Numbered from the stretch's first letter, positions 36,926-45,884 are shown. The stretch is 64,000 nucleotides of DNA from Thalassospira lucentensis (GCF_011806425.1 NZ_JAATOV010000001.1:1-64000); one strand, 5' to 3'. Made by a program: numbers and translations. The notes: generated by a model not told the origin, from the letters alone.

Positions 36926-37855
36926 ATGGACTGGGACAAGCTGCGTGTGTTTCACGCTGTTGCAGAAGCTGGAAGCTTCACCCATGCGGGGGAAAATCTA
37001 AATCTGAGCCAATCGGCCGTAAGCCGACAGATCAGCGCGCTTGAAGAAAGCGTGAAGGTCCCATTGTTCCATCGCCACGCGCGTGGCCTTATCCTGACGG
37101 AACAGGGCGAACTTCTTTATCGCACCGCACATGATGTGTTTGCCAAGCTTTCCATGGCAGAAGCCCGCATCCGCGAATCCAAGGAACGGCCAAGTGGCCC
37201 GCTTAAGGTTACAACCACCGTTGCCTTTGGCTCGACATGGCTAACGCCACGGATTAACGAGTTTCTGGAGCGCTATCCGGAAATCGAACTGTCGCTTGTG
37301 CTCAATGACGAGGAACTTGACCTTGCCATGCGCGAAGCTGACGTCGCGATCCGCATGCAGCCGCCCCGTCAGGCCGACCTTGTTCAGCGCCAATTAATGA
37401 CGCTGCGCTATCATGTGTTTGCATCGCCCGAATACATTAAACAGTACGGCATGCCCAAAACACCCGAAGAGCTTAAAGATCACCGCCTGATCATCTACGG
37501 TGCGGATGCCCGTCCACCGGTGTCGAATGTCAACTGGATGATGGCAACCGCCCAGCAATTCAAACCTGACATGCGGCCGATCCTTAAGCTTAACAACATC
37601 TATGGCATTTTCCGCGCCACGGAGTCTGGCCTTGGTATTTCGGCCCTGCCCGATTACCTGCTGCCGACCACCAGCAATCTGGTGCGCATTTTGCCAGAGC
37701 TCGAAGGACCAAGCTTCGACGCCTATTTCGTCTATCCAGAAGAATTGCGCCATTCAAAGCGCATCGCGGTATTCCGTGACTTCCTGATTGAGGAAATTAA
37801 TAAGGTCAAAGCTAAGGCCGCTGCCTCCGCCAGCAGCGCCGTCCCAACAAGCTAA
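36926..37855 (+). CDS. LysR-family transcriptional regulator next to trxB
   Basis: 309 residues from ATG 36926, preceded by GGAG. Helix-turn-helix MDWDKLRVFHAVAEAGSFTHAGENLNLSQSAVSRQISALEE, effector domain from about residue 90 (PLKVTTTVAFGSTWLTPRI). The C-terminal tail is rich in lysine and alanine (KVKAKAAASASS). Members with this start and this position beside trxB are widespread in alphaproteobacteria; the regulon is not known to me. Confidence 0.92.
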   Translation: MDWDKLRVFHAVAEAGSFTHAGENLNLSQSAVSRQISALEESVKVPLFHRHARGLILTEQGELLYRTAHDVFAKLSMAEARIRESKERPSGPLKVTTTVAFGSTWLTPRINEFLERYPEIELSLVLNDEELDLAMREADVAIRMQPPRQADLVQRQLMTLRYHVFASPEYIKQYGMPKTPEELKDHRLIIYGADARPPVSNVNWMMATAQQFKPDMRPILKLNNIYGIFRATESGLGISALPDYLLPTTSNLVRILPELEGPSFDAYFVYPEELRHSKRIAVFRDFLIEEINKVKAKAAASASSAVPTS

Positions 37856-37881
37856 ACACCTTTAAACGCGTGACGATCTGG

Positions 37882-37910
37882 ACGGCCCGGCCTTTGCCGG
37901 GCCGTTTGTC
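37882..37910 (+). terminator. Intrinsic terminator of the LysR gene
   Basis: ACGGCCCGGC and GCCGGGCCGT stem, 4-bp loop, then TTGTC; the T-tract is short. Confidence 0.75.
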
Positions 37911-38379
37911 TATGCGCTGACAACATGGCACGACGCAATGCCGATAACAGCACGCATCGACCCGATGGCGGTAAATCTGTTCTAATATCGGATTGAAATA
38001 TCACGCATTTTCCGATTATGCACCCGGTACGGCTTATGTAGACACTCCCAGACACCGCGCATTAAACGCAAAAATGTGTAGCAAAAGACTCGGAAGGCAA
38101 ATCGCCACGCCCAACCCACGATACAAATCTGGTTTTCCCGCACCATTCTCGGTGGAAACGCGATTTAAACGCCCTTCTCACCGCGCCATACATGCCCCAA
38201 AATTGTCATAGTGACCTCAAACTATTGACATTTCCCAGTCATGCAACCAGCGCATGGTTGAATTGATCTTATTCAATTTTAAATCTGAGATAAGCACACC
38301 TATATTTGCATCATAGGTTGTGAGCACACGCAAAAGCGACAGTGATCCAACCGCCCTTTGATCAGGTGATGATCCGTTC
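37911..38379. other. Non-coding stretch before the sRNA cluster
   Basis: No protein gene supported. Small hairpins occur, for example CAACCA/TGGTTG at about 38244-38260 and an AT-rich TTGAATT/AATTTT pair just after. This region must contain the promoter of the first candidate sRNA, whose start I cannot place. Confidence 0.45.
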
Positions 38380-38490
38380 GCCAGAACGATATCTGGCACT
38401 GGAATCTTCTTACGATTCCATACGTCTCCCAGACGTAAGCCTCCCTGTTGATCTCGCCGGTAGCACCCCATGCTACCGGCATTTTTTTTG
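38380..38490 (+). ncRNA. Candidate sRNA 1 with CCC-loop hairpin
   Basis: Three successive hairpins: GCCAGA/TCTGGC (38380-38397), GGAATC/GATTCC (38401-38419) and TACGTCT-CCC-AGACGTA (38421-38437). A single-stranded linker with AGCCTCCCTG follows, then an intrinsic terminator GCCGGTAGCA/TGCTACCGGC with eight T (38456-38489). The block TACGTCTCCCAGACGT plus AAGCCTCCCTG recurs in candidate 2. The 5' end is not known; the annotated start is the first hairpin. C-rich loops and linkers of this kind act as anti-Shine-Dalgarno seeds in known alphaproteobacterial sRNAs (CcsR/cuckoo, mmgR); membership in those families is not shown. Confidence 0.7.
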
Positions 38491-38739
38491 CTTTAGCACA
38501 ATCGTTCTGCCTGTTCTTTATACATCTTGCTGAGCGCGAACATTCAAAAAGACAAATAATCTTTTAAAATCAATAATTTAAACGTGTATATCGCAGCCTT
38601 CTACATTTATGCAGATTTTGCATGGCTGAAAGAGCAATTTGACAGTGGTCTTTCCTGTCAAAAACGCTATCTTGCTTCTCGAACCGCAGCGGCAAACACC
38701 GCACGCGGTACAGAGTTTTCTCCCTGACCGTTTTTTCGG
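38491..38739. other. Spacer between candidate sRNAs 1 and 2
   Basis: AT-rich first half, no ORF. Contains a hairpin TTTGACAG/CTGTCAAA at 38638-38662 and GACCG-TTTTTT-CGGTC near 38726-38741. The first could be an operator: TTTGACAG resembles a -35 box on both strands. Confidence 0.4.
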
Positions 38740-38857
38740 TCTTTGTCGGGCTCCCAGCCCGGCATACCCAGGGCCCCGCGAGGGGTCCTACGTCTCCCAG
38801 ACGTGAAGCCTCCCTGATAAACTTGCCGGGCACATTTGTTGCCCGGCTTTTTTTTGT
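38740..38857 (+). ncRNA. Candidate sRNA 2 with two CCC-loop hairpins
   Basis: Hairpins in order: CGGGCT-CCC-AGCCCG (38747-38761), GGGCCCC/GGGGTCC with loop GCGA (about 38771-38788), ACGTCT-CCC-AGACGT (38790-38804). Then a linker with AAGCCTCCCTG and an intrinsic terminator GCCGGGCA/TGCCCGGC with eight T (38825-38856). The last hairpin plus linker match candidate 1 at 26 of 27 positions, while the terminators differ in sequence, as expected for diverged duplicates under selection on the loop and linker. The 5' end is not known. Confidence 0.72.
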
Positions 38858-39340
38858 CTTTTCCCAAGCATCTGTGACAGCCCCCGCACACTATGCCCCG
38901 CGCAAGCATGAGATGGCAAAACAAAGCATCGGCAGCACTCAAAGCGCTGCCCAAACCTGATTATCCGTGCGGCGAGCCTCCGGACCGATTCACGCTAGGC
39001 GCTTTTCAGGATTTCAATTTTCTGTCTGTTTCCATCAGACAGCCGCCCCGTCAGTAGATCACGACCAAGCGCGTTAAATACTACGCATATTTATCTTCTG
39101 AATTATCTTTGGCCGGTTATAGCCTTGTGAAACGCAAGCTTCAGCAAGAAGAACCAAAGCACCTGCGATGTCATATAGGAAGGAGATTGATTTCCTGGCA
39201 GAGCGAGCAAGACAAATGCCTCAGTCAGCGCAGCGCTATCTTGCCAACACTAGGCTCACGCCGCGCCATCCTAGCCAGACGCCACACATCTTTTAGCGAA
39301 TTGCCGTCCAGCACAAAATCGCTCACCCCCAAGTCGCAGA
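38858..39340. other. Non-coding stretch between the plus- and minus-strand sRNA pairs
   Basis: No supported gene. Contains a hairpin CTGTCTG/CAGACAG around 39021-39043. Its right end carries the T-tract of candidate 3. Confidence 0.4.
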
Positions 39341-39470
39341 CAAAATAAAAGTCCGGGGAGCCTAAGCTCGCCCGGACTTTGGGGACAGATGGTCTTGGGG
39401 AGACCTATCAGATGCTGTGCCTTACCCGTAGGGTGCAAGTGCTGTGGGGGACAGCGTTTTTACGGGTCCG
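39341..39470 (-). ncRNA. Candidate sRNA 3 with CCCCC- and CCCC-loop hairpins
   Basis: Read on the minus strand: an outer stem ACCCGT/ACGGGT (39467-39462 with 39429-39424) encloses a hairpin GCTGT-CCCCC-ACAGC (39455-39441). Next is GGTCT-CCCCA-AGACC (39405-39391), a linker ATCTGTCCCC, and a terminator AAGTCCGGG/CCCGGACTT-like stem followed by TTTATTTTG (39380-39341). The GGTCTCCCCAAGACC hairpin recurs exactly in candidate 4. The 5' end is uncertain. Confidence 0.65.
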
Positions 39471-39639
39471 ATGCTAGCGAGGGAGGGGCACCGCATCGAT
39501 GTTTGTGCATCTGACAATTGTGAATATGCCCGCGAATTGAGGCTCAAAAACCGGCCATACATGACCATTTATAGGCGAATTACGGCAAATTGCGGCAGGT
39601 GGTTTTGGCTGGGATTTTTGGGGGCATCGCGACCAACAC

Positions 39640-39780
39640 AAAAAAAAAGGGGGCGGGATAAACCCGCCCCAACTTATTCGGGGTCATCTTGGTCTTGGGG
39701 AGACCGATCAGCCGCGGAATTTTCAGGTGGGGGAAGTACCCGAAAAATAAGCGATCCAGCATTGTGAGGGGGGACAGATT
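39640..39780 (-). ncRNA. Candidate sRNA 4 with CCCCC- and CCCC-loop hairpins
   Basis: On the minus strand: ATCTGTCCCCCC near 39779, then a hairpin TTTTCGGGT/ACCTGAAAA with loop ACTTCCCCC (39746-39720), then GGTCT-CCCCA-AGACC (39705-39691) preceded by CTGATC, as in candidate 3. A strong terminator GGGGCGGG-TTTAT-CCCGCCCC with eight or more T (39670-39640) ends it. Shared pieces with candidate 3 are the CTGATxGGTCTCCCCAAGACC block and ATCTGTCCCC. The 5' end is uncertain. Confidence 0.68.
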
Positions 39781-40235
39781 TTGCTGACCGCGTCCTCGGC
39801 TGACAGTTAGGAATGTGACCGATAATCAAGGCGGGAAAACAGGCCGGTTTGGGCTATTTCGGGGCGAATTGTGGTTTAATAAGGGCAGCAAAAACCTAAG
39901 CCATTGATATTGCTCAGCTGCGCTCCAACACCCACCATCTGGTCACCGTAAAAAAACCGCCAAAAGGAATAAACTTTCCTAAAATCTCCTGCCTCTGGCG
40001 AAGGGGAAGCATCGGCCGGCATCATCAGTGACCTTAACAAACGCACGCTCACCACTGGGAAACATTGGCGGCAAAAGCAGAGCCACGGAATAACCACACA
40101 GATTGTAATAGAATTAGCCTATTGCAAACGATCAAAGGATTGATTGGCTTCTCTTTTCCCCATGCGCGATACTCAGACTTACGAAATGGGACGATAACCT
40201 TTTGGGGTCCCCCACCCTGACTAAAGGAGACGAAA
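39781..40235. other. Non-coding stretch before dps
   Basis: No supported ORF. It should contain the dps promoter and perhaps the promoter of minus-strand sRNA 4. The dps leader has GGGGTCCCC, a short palindrome, at about 40204-40212, followed by the ribosome site AAAGGAGA. Confidence 0.4.
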
Positions 40236-40706
40236 ATGCAGATTGATATAGGTATTAATGAAACGAACCGCACTGAAATCGCCGACGGCCTTGGCCGCGT
40301 TCTGGCTGACTCTTATGCGCTGTATCTCAAAACCCATAATTTCCATTGGAACGTGACAGGTCCGATGTTCCAGACCCTGCACACCATGTTCGAAGGACAA
40401 TATGTCGAACTGGCTGCCGCAATTGACGAAATTGCCGAACGTATCCGTTCGCTCGGCGCCTTTGCTCCGGCAAGTTTCTCTGCCTTTGCTGAACTGTCCT
40501 CAATCGAAGAAGAAAAAGGCGTGCCTGCGGCCAAGGACATGATCGCGCAATTGATCACCGGACATGAAACCCTGATCAAAACCGCCCGTTCGCTCTATCC
40601 GATCTGCGATACAGCCGATGATGATGCGACGGCCGATCTTTTGACCACGCGCATTCAGGTCCACGAAAAAACTGCATGGATGCTGCGCTCCCTGCTTGAG
40701 GGATAA
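40236..40706 (+). CDS. dps: Dps family DNA-protecting ferritin-like protein
   Basis: 156 residues, the usual length. The ferroxidase-site residues are visible in [45 protein letters not shown]: His of HNFHWNVTG, Asp and Glu of the AAxDEIAERI segment. Forms a dodecamer that oxidises ferrous iron with hydrogen peroxide, stores iron and shields DNA. No long basic N-terminal tail, so DNA binding may be weak. Good ribosome site. A bidirectional terminator follows. Confidence 0.93.
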   Translation: MQIDIGINETNRTEIADGLGRVLADSYALYLKTHNFHWNVTGPMFQTLHTMFEGQYVELAAAIDEIAERIRSLGAFAPASFSAFAELSSIEEEKGVPAAKDMIAQLITGHETLIKTARSLYPICDTADDDATADLLTTRIQVHEKTAWMLRSLLEG

Positions 40707-40747
40707 TTCCCTCGCCACAGCAGCACAACGCACCCCCAACAAACACC

Positions 40748-40773
40748 AAAGGCCCGGAATTTTCCGGGCCTTT
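40748..40773. terminator. Bidirectional terminator between dps and the amidase gene
   Basis: AAAGGCCCGGAA and TTCCGGGCCTTT form a 12-bp stem with A/T ends on both sides, serving the convergent dps (+) and amidase (-) genes. Confidence 0.85.
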
Positions 40774-40796
40774 GTGTATTTTAGAACATCTGTCGT

Positions 40797-42071
40797 TTAG
40801 TCAAACAATGGATCCAACTGACGCGCAGCATATAGAACCGCCTTGTCATGGCCATGCGGTGCGCCAATCATCAACGCTGCCGGGGCGGCCTGCCCCGCAA
40901 CAGGAACCGGCATCGAAATCGCGCAGGCATCAACAAGGTTCAGATACCCCGTATTGCGCAACATCATCGCATTAAGGTTATCAAAGTCGGCTTCGACCTC
41001 GGCAATCTTGGGTGCCATCATCGGCAAGGTCGGCGCGATCATGACATCAACCTCTGCCATCGCTGTGCTAAACATTGATACAACGTCCGTCCGCTTGGCA
41101 TAGGCGGCAATCAGATCATCCTCTGACAGAGTCTTGGCAAATTTAATGCGGGTCAAAACACGCGGATCGCCGCATGTTTCAAGCTTATCGATATCATTGC
41201 CATAGATTTTGTAAGCTTCGGCCGATACCAGCATTTTATTGAGGATCGCGTTTTCGGCAATAAAGCCAAGATCAAGATCGACCAATTCATGCCCGGCATC
41301 GCGCAATGTCGCGCAGACACTGGCAAAATCTGCCTTCACCCGGTCATCCAGTCCATCGACAAAGCCGCTGGTCGGAACACCGATGCGAAGTGGCGCCGGG
41401 CTGGCATCAAGTGCTGGCACCGTTTGACCAGAAATGACTTCAAACACCGTAATCGCGGTTTCAAGGTCCGGCGCCAATGGCCCCGGCGTGTCGAAGCTTT
41501 GTGCCAGCGGATGGATACCCGCCCCCGACACAGACAGGCGCGATGGCTTAAAGCCATACAAACCATTGATCGCCGACGGAATACGAATGGATCCGCCCGT
41601 ATCGGTTCCAAGTGCGAAATCAACCAGACCATGGGCCACGGTCAAACCACCGCCCGATGTCGACCCACCGGGAATGCCTTGCGGGTCAAACACGTTACCC
41701 GGCGTTCCGTAATGCGGGTTCAAACCAACACCGGAATAAGCAAACTCGCTCAGCGTGGTGCGTCCAAACGGAACTGCGCCGGCTTCTTTAACCCGGCGCA
41801 CAACATCACAATCTTCTGCCGCTGGGCTGCGACCTTTCAAAAGTTCGGATGCCGCTGTTGTGGCAACACCGGCCTCGTCATACAGATCCTTGATCGATAC
41901 CAGCATCCCCGCAAGCGGCAGGTTCGGCGTTTTGGCAATCTGCTCTTCGCATTGCTCGGCATCGCGCAAGATCCGATCGCGATCAAACTCGGTAAAGATT
42001 TTACCAGCCAAATCACCAAGCTGATCAACCGCGTCAATCGCCGCCTTGGCCTTATCGATAATCCCACCCAT
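40797..42071 (-). CDS. Amidase signature family hydrolase (allophanate hydrolase/AtzF-like)
   Basis: 424 residues from ATG 42071, which has GGAGG 8 bp upstream; the frame remains open upstream but overlaps no better start. Catalytic Ser-cisSer-Lys residues are in place: lysine 61 in LVSIKDLYDEAG, the serine-rich loop GIPGGSTSGGG, and the nucleophile in DTGGSIRIPSA. Cytoplasmic amide-bond hydrolase. Operon partners are DUF2848, TRAP transporter and DUF1445 genes, so the amide is probably made from a transported compound. Allophanate as substrate is possible but biotin-carboxylase type urea genes are absent. Confidence 0.85.
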   Translation of the reverse strand: MGGIIDKAKAAIDAVDQLGDLAGKIFTEFDRDRILRDAEQCEEQIAKTPNLPLAGMLVSIKDLYDEAGVATTAASELLKGRSPAAEDCDVVRRVKEAGAVPFGRTTLSEFAYSGVGLNPHYGTPGNVFDPQGIPGGSTSGGGLTVAHGLVDFALGTDTGGSIRIPSAINGLYGFKPSRLSVSGAGIHPLAQSFDTPGPLAPDLETAITVFEVISGQTVPALDASPAPLRIGVPTSGFVDGLDDRVKADFASVCATLRDAGHELVDLDLGFIAENAILNKMLVSAEAYKIYGNDIDKLETCGDPRVLTRIKFAKTLSEDDLIAAYAKRTDVVSMFSTAMAEVDVMIAPTLPMMAPKIAEVEADFDNLNAMMLRNTGYLNLVDACAISMPVPVAGQAAPAALMIGAPHGHDKAVLYAARQLDPLFD

Positions 42072-42129
42072 CGGGCAGCCTCCATTCTGTGATGTTTTCT
42101 GTCTGCACGCTTTGTCGCCAAACAAATGG

Positions 42130-42813
42130 TTAGGCGATTTCCGGCAGTTCCTGAATGTCATAGGCGTGCTCAATCGTGCGATCAAGTACCGGGTCATGCA
42201 AGGCCATCTTAAATCGGCGCGCTGGGCGTACCCCACCTTTGGCACCAAGGGTGCCGCACAGCATCACTGATGCTTTACCGCTTTCTGCCGATCCCATCAG
42301 ATTGGAACCTTCGATCAGATCGGTTAACGGGCGGATCGATGCAACCGTGCCTTCTTGATAGACAACCCAATCGTCGCCGTCTTTTTCCTGAATCCAGGAC
42401 CGCATTTCGATCTGTTCGATATGGTCTTTAACCTCGTCAAAGCGCCAAATTTCCGACGCCACCGGCTTTTCACAAATCTGTTTGGACAGCGCGACTGAAT
42501 GGGCTTCAAGTTCGCGGTCGGTATGATCCGATGCCAGACCAAGATACAGCGTCCCGTCATGTGCAATCAGGAACGGCTCAATCTCGCCCGATGTACCTTT
42601 GCCAACAACTTCAATACTTGGTGCTTGGGTCACCATGCCCGATGCGGTGCGGTAATAAAGCGGCACGCTTGATGGCGGCTTTACACCGATTTCGGCCAGT
42701 TCATCGATGTGATGCTGAATGGCCGCCGCATCGCGACCGGTCCATCCGGCAACCGTACAATGGGCAATATCAAAATCAATTTTTTCGCCCGCAAGGATGA
42801 ATGTCATCTGCAT
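42130..42813 (-). CDS. DUF2848 family protein
   Basis: 227 residues. The sequence (GRDAAAIQHHIDELAEIGVKPPSSVPLYYRTASGMVTQ ... EIEPFLIAHDGTLYLGLASDHTDRELE ... LMGSAESGKASVMLCGTLGAKGGVRPARRFKMALHDPVLDRTIEHAYDIQELP) has the length and segments of DUF2848. Parts resemble the fumarylacetoacetate hydrolase/hydratase fold. No characterised function known to me. It recurs beside amidases and TRAP transporters. It lies 58 bp upstream of the amidase gene in the same direction, so a common catabolic route is likely. Confidence 0.82.
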   Translation of the reverse strand: MQMTFILAGEKIDFDIAHCTVAGWTGRDAAAIQHHIDELAEIGVKPPSSVPLYYRTASGMVTQAPSIEVVGKGTSGEIEPFLIAHDGTLYLGLASDHTDRELEAHSVALSKQICEKPVASEIWRFDEVKDHIEQIEMRSWIQEKDGDDWVVYQEGTVASIRPLTDLIEGSNLMGSAESGKASVMLCGTLGAKGGVRPARRFKMALHDPVLDRTIEHAYDIQELPEIA

Positions 42814-42940
42814 GTTGAAGTCCAGTCTTACTGAATTTGGGGGGGGTGCCGGGGTTAAATCCCGGCAGAATGAAGGGGCCCGGACCGGGATAAACCCGGC
42901 CCGTCAGCCAAAAAGTGTGATGAATGGACCTACCCGGTTC

Positions 42941-44221
42941 CTAAAGGTAATCAGGCAGGAACAAAGCCAGTTCGGGCAGGAAGACGAGGCCAATAATCAT
43001 CGCCACCATCACCAGAACAAACGGAATGGTGCCCAGCATGACTTCGGTCAGGTTTCCGGACTTCCGCGCCCCTTGGACCACATAAAGGTTCAAACCAACC
43101 GGCGGGGTAATCAGCGCCATCTCGATCAAGACGATCAGAAGAATACCAAACCAAACCTTGTCAAAGCCCATGCCGGTCATGATCGGGACAATGATCGGAA
43201 TGGTCGCCACCATTAGCGACAGGGTCTCGATAAAGAAGCCCAGCACGATATAAAGCGCGATCACAACCAGAAGCGTGCCCATCGGGCTAAAGTTAAGACC
43301 GGTCAAAAGGTCTTTAAGCTCTTGGCCCATGCCCGCTGCCGTCAGGGTAAAGTTCAGGAAGTACGCCCCGACAACCACCAACATGATCATGGCGGTAATC
43401 CGCACCGTGCCCATCAGGCACAGTTTGAACATCTCGCTTGAAACGCCGCGGTTAAACGCCGCAATCAAAAGCGCGATCGCAACACCAATGGCGGCTGATT
43501 CTGTTGGCGTCGCCCACCCGGCATAGATCGATCCAATCACGGCAAAGAACAGGATCAGGATCGGGATCAAATGCCGCAGGCTGCCCATACGTTCCGCCCA
43601 CGTGAACGACCGGCTTTGCCCACCAAGGGACGGTTTGATCTTACACAGGACAACCGTGACCAGCATAAAGACCAGCGCCATCAAAAGACCCGGCACCAAG
43701 CCCGCCAAGAATAGGCGCGGAATGGATGTTTCGGTCAAAAAGCCATAGACGATCAAATTGATCGATGGCGGGATCATAATGCCAAGCGTCCCGCCCGCCG
43801 CAATCGCGCCGGAAAACAGCTTGGGATCATAGCCAAGCTTTTCAGCCTGCGGCATGGCAACGGTGGCAACAGTCGCGGCCGTCGCAACCGACGAGCCCGA
43901 GGTTGCCGAAAACATCGTTGCGGTGCCGATGTTGGCATGGATCAACCCACCAGGCAGCCACGAAAACCATTTATCCAACGCTTCATAGGTTTTCTCGGCG
44001 ATCCCTCCACGCACCAGAATTTCCCCCAACAGGACGAAAAACGGAATGGCGATCAGGGTCGATGAATTTGACGATGACCAAACAACTTGCCCAAGCCCGC
44101 GCAACAGCGGAAATGGCGTAAAGAACTGATCAACACCAATGCCCAAAAGGAACAACACGATCCCAACCGGGATCGACAAAGCCAAAAAGCCTAAAAGAGA
44201 TGCGGTTACAGCAAAAATCAT
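42941..44221 (-). CDS. TRAP transporter large permease (DctM), second system
   Basis: 426 residues, about twelve hydrophobic segments, with IPFFVLLGEILVRGGIAEKTYEAL, the SGSSVATAATVATVAMPQAEKLGYD segment and GTLGIMIPPSINLIVYG. It overlaps DctQ by 4 bp. Makes the channel for the unknown substrate of this operon. Distinct from, and only distantly similar to, the DctM at 18758. Confidence 0.92.
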   Translation of the reverse strand: MIFAVTASLLGFLALSIPVGIVLFLLGIGVDQFFTPFPLLRGLGQVVWSSSNSSTLIAIPFFVLLGEILVRGGIAEKTYEALDKWFSWLPGGLIHANIGTATMFSATSGSSVATAATVATVAMPQAEKLGYDPKLFSGAIAAGGTLGIMIPPSINLIVYGFLTETSIPRLFLAGLVPGLLMALVFMLVTVVLCKIKPSLGGQSRSFTWAERMGSLRHLIPILILFFAVIGSIYAGWATPTESAAIGVAIALLIAAFNRGVSSEMFKLCLMGTVRITAMIMLVVVGAYFLNFTLTAAGMGQELKDLLTGLNFSPMGTLLVVIALYIVLGFFIETLSLMVATIPIIVPIMTGMGFDKVWFGILLIVLIEMALITPPVGLNLYVVQGARKSGNLTEVMLGTIPFVLVMVAMIIGLVFLPELALFLPDYL

Positions 44222-44766
44222 TGTTCCAGCTCCACTTCGGAGCGCGCACCAACAAGGGTATCTGCCACAATAAACTCACGACGCATCAACAATACCAATG
44301 TCAGGATTACAAGAACGCAGGACGAAACCGCAAACCACGTCCAGCCCGAAAACCAGATGACCTGCGGAATCCAAAGCGGGGTTTCAAGCGCCGTATTCGC
44401 GCGCGATCCCCGTTCAATGGTTTTTGCCAGGACCGGCCAGCACTGAAAGGCAACAATCGATGCCACCCCGGCCAGTGCGACAATTGAAATAAGATCAAGC
44501 AACGCCTTGCCGCGCTGACGCAATCGCAGCCGGACAAGGTCAATACGCACATGGGCAAGCTCGGTCAGGGCAAATGACATGCCCCAACTGGCCACACCCG
44601 CCATGACATAGCCGGAAATTTCTTCGGCACCGCCAAGCGATATGCCCACTTCGCGTAAAACAATTTCAGAAATAATCAGGACCACGGTGCCCGTCAGAAC
44701 AAGTCCGACGAGCAACGCGATAATACGATTTGTGCGGCGGATGGCCGCAATCACTGAGTTGGTCAA
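44218..44766 (-). CDS. TRAP transporter small permease (DctQ), second system
   Basis: 182 residues with four hydrophobic segments and the typical loop ISGYVMAGVASWGMSFALTELAHVRIDLVRLRL. TPLWIPQVIWFSGW near the end fits the family. Lies 37 bp after the DctP stop and overlaps the DctM start. Confidence 0.9.
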   Translation of the reverse strand: MTNSVIAAIRRTNRIIALLVGLVLTGTVVLIISEIVLREVGISLGGAEEISGYVMAGVASWGMSFALTELAHVRIDLVRLRLRQRGKALLDLISIVALAGVASIVAFQCWPVLAKTIERGSRANTALETPLWIPQVIWFSGWTWFAVSSCVLVILTLVLLMRREFIVADTLVGARSEVELEQ

Positions 44767-44803
44767 TAGTTGGCCCTCCGCCGATATCTATCTTAGTTCA
44801 GGC

Positions 44804-45859
44804 TTAGTTCAGCGGAACGGTAACACCGACCACTTTACCAACGCTATCGTTCCAGCGTTTAACCCAATCATTACCTGCACGTTCTGCCCACTCTGGCAGG
44901 ACGGTTTCGGTCAGGGTTGCTTTTGCCTGTGCAACTTCTGCATCGCTAACTTCAACCAGTTTCATGCTGGCAGCGTCGCCTGCCGGGCATTCACCGTTAC
45001 CGGTCAAGCATGCAACGTCGTTTTTAAGCGCATCAGCAGCAGATGCCCAAGCCGGAGCTTCGAATTTGGTCGCAACTTCATCGCTGATGAATTTCTGGGT
45101 TTCAGGCGACAAATCGTTCCATTTATCAAGGTTCATCGCGGTCACAACCGGATCCCAACCACCGAGCGGAATGGTCATCAGGTTATCGGAAACTTCCCAC
45201 CAACCTGCACTGTACCCAGAACCGGCACCGGTAACGGCACAATCGATCACACCACGCTCAAGCGCGCCAGGAACTTCTGAGAACGCAACGTTAACGCCGG
45301 TTGCACCCATTGCTTCAAGGAACTTGGTGGTCATACGGCCCGAACCACGGACTTTTTTGCCTTTAAGATCGGCAAGCGAATTGACATCACCCGAACAGAA
45401 AACAACCTGCGGCGGATATGGCGCAATTGCCAGAACCTTGGAATTAAAGCGCGTCTCAAAGATGTCATCAACCATCGGACGGGCGGCTTCAACCATGGCT
45501 TTGGCTTCGGCGGCGGTGTTGGCCACCAGCGGAACGTCAAGACCTTCAAGTTCTGGTGCATCACCAACGGCATAATCGCCAACGGTCATGGCAACATCAA
45601 AAACGCCGTCGCTCAGCAGACGGAAAACGTCGCCGCCGCTAATGCCCATCTGATCATGCGTGGTCATCTGAACGGTGATGTCACCGTTTGAATCTGCAGG
45701 CAGGGTTTCGGTCCAGAACGGGTTTTCGTACTGTTTATAAAGCGGCAGGCTGCTCCAGCTGCCGACAACCGAAAGTTCTTCGGCGGCTACTGCTGGGGTG
45801 GCAATGAAACCTGCACCAAGTGCAGACACTGCCAAAAGCGAAGAAACCATCTTTTTCAT
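44804..45859 (-). CDS. TRAP transporter substrate-binding protein (DctP type), second system
   Basis: 351 residues from ATG 45859, with GAGAGG 8 bp upstream; the frame continues 47 codons further but the signal peptide fixes this start. Signal MKKMVSSLLAVSALGAGFIATPAVA, cleaved before AEE. Mature protein has the DctP fold (KGKKVRGSGRMTTKFLEAMGATGVNVAFSEVPGALERGVIDCAVTG). Several cysteines (FCSGDV, CAVTG, CLTGNGECPAG) may form disulfides in the periplasm. Its ligand is unknown. Confidence 0.9.
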   Translation of the reverse strand: MKKMVSSLLAVSALGAGFIATPAVAAEELSVVGSWSSLPLYKQYENPFWTETLPADSNGDITVQMTTHDQMGISGGDVFRLLSDGVFDVAMTVGDYAVGDAPELEGLDVPLVANTAAEAKAMVEAARPMVDDIFETRFNSKVLAIAPYPPQVVFCSGDVNSLADLKGKKVRGSGRMTTKFLEAMGATGVNVAFSEVPGALERGVIDCAVTGAGSGYSAGWWEVSDNLMTIPLGGWDPVVTAMNLDKWNDLSPETQKFISDEVATKFEAPAWASAADALKNDVACLTGNGECPAGDAASMKLVEVSDAEVAQAKATLTETVLPEWAERAGNDWVKRWNDSVGKVVGVTVPLN

Positions 45860-45884
45860 AAGAATGTCCTCTCTGATAGGGTGT

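Noticed and set aside
39444-39767. 107-codon open frame across the minus-strand sRNA pair
   Set aside because: No ribosome site, no recognisable family, and it runs through terminator hairpins and poly-A/T tracts.
38380-39780. CRISPR array
   Set aside because: The repeated hairpin blocks are few, unevenly spaced, on both strands, and each is followed by a terminator; no cas genes are present.
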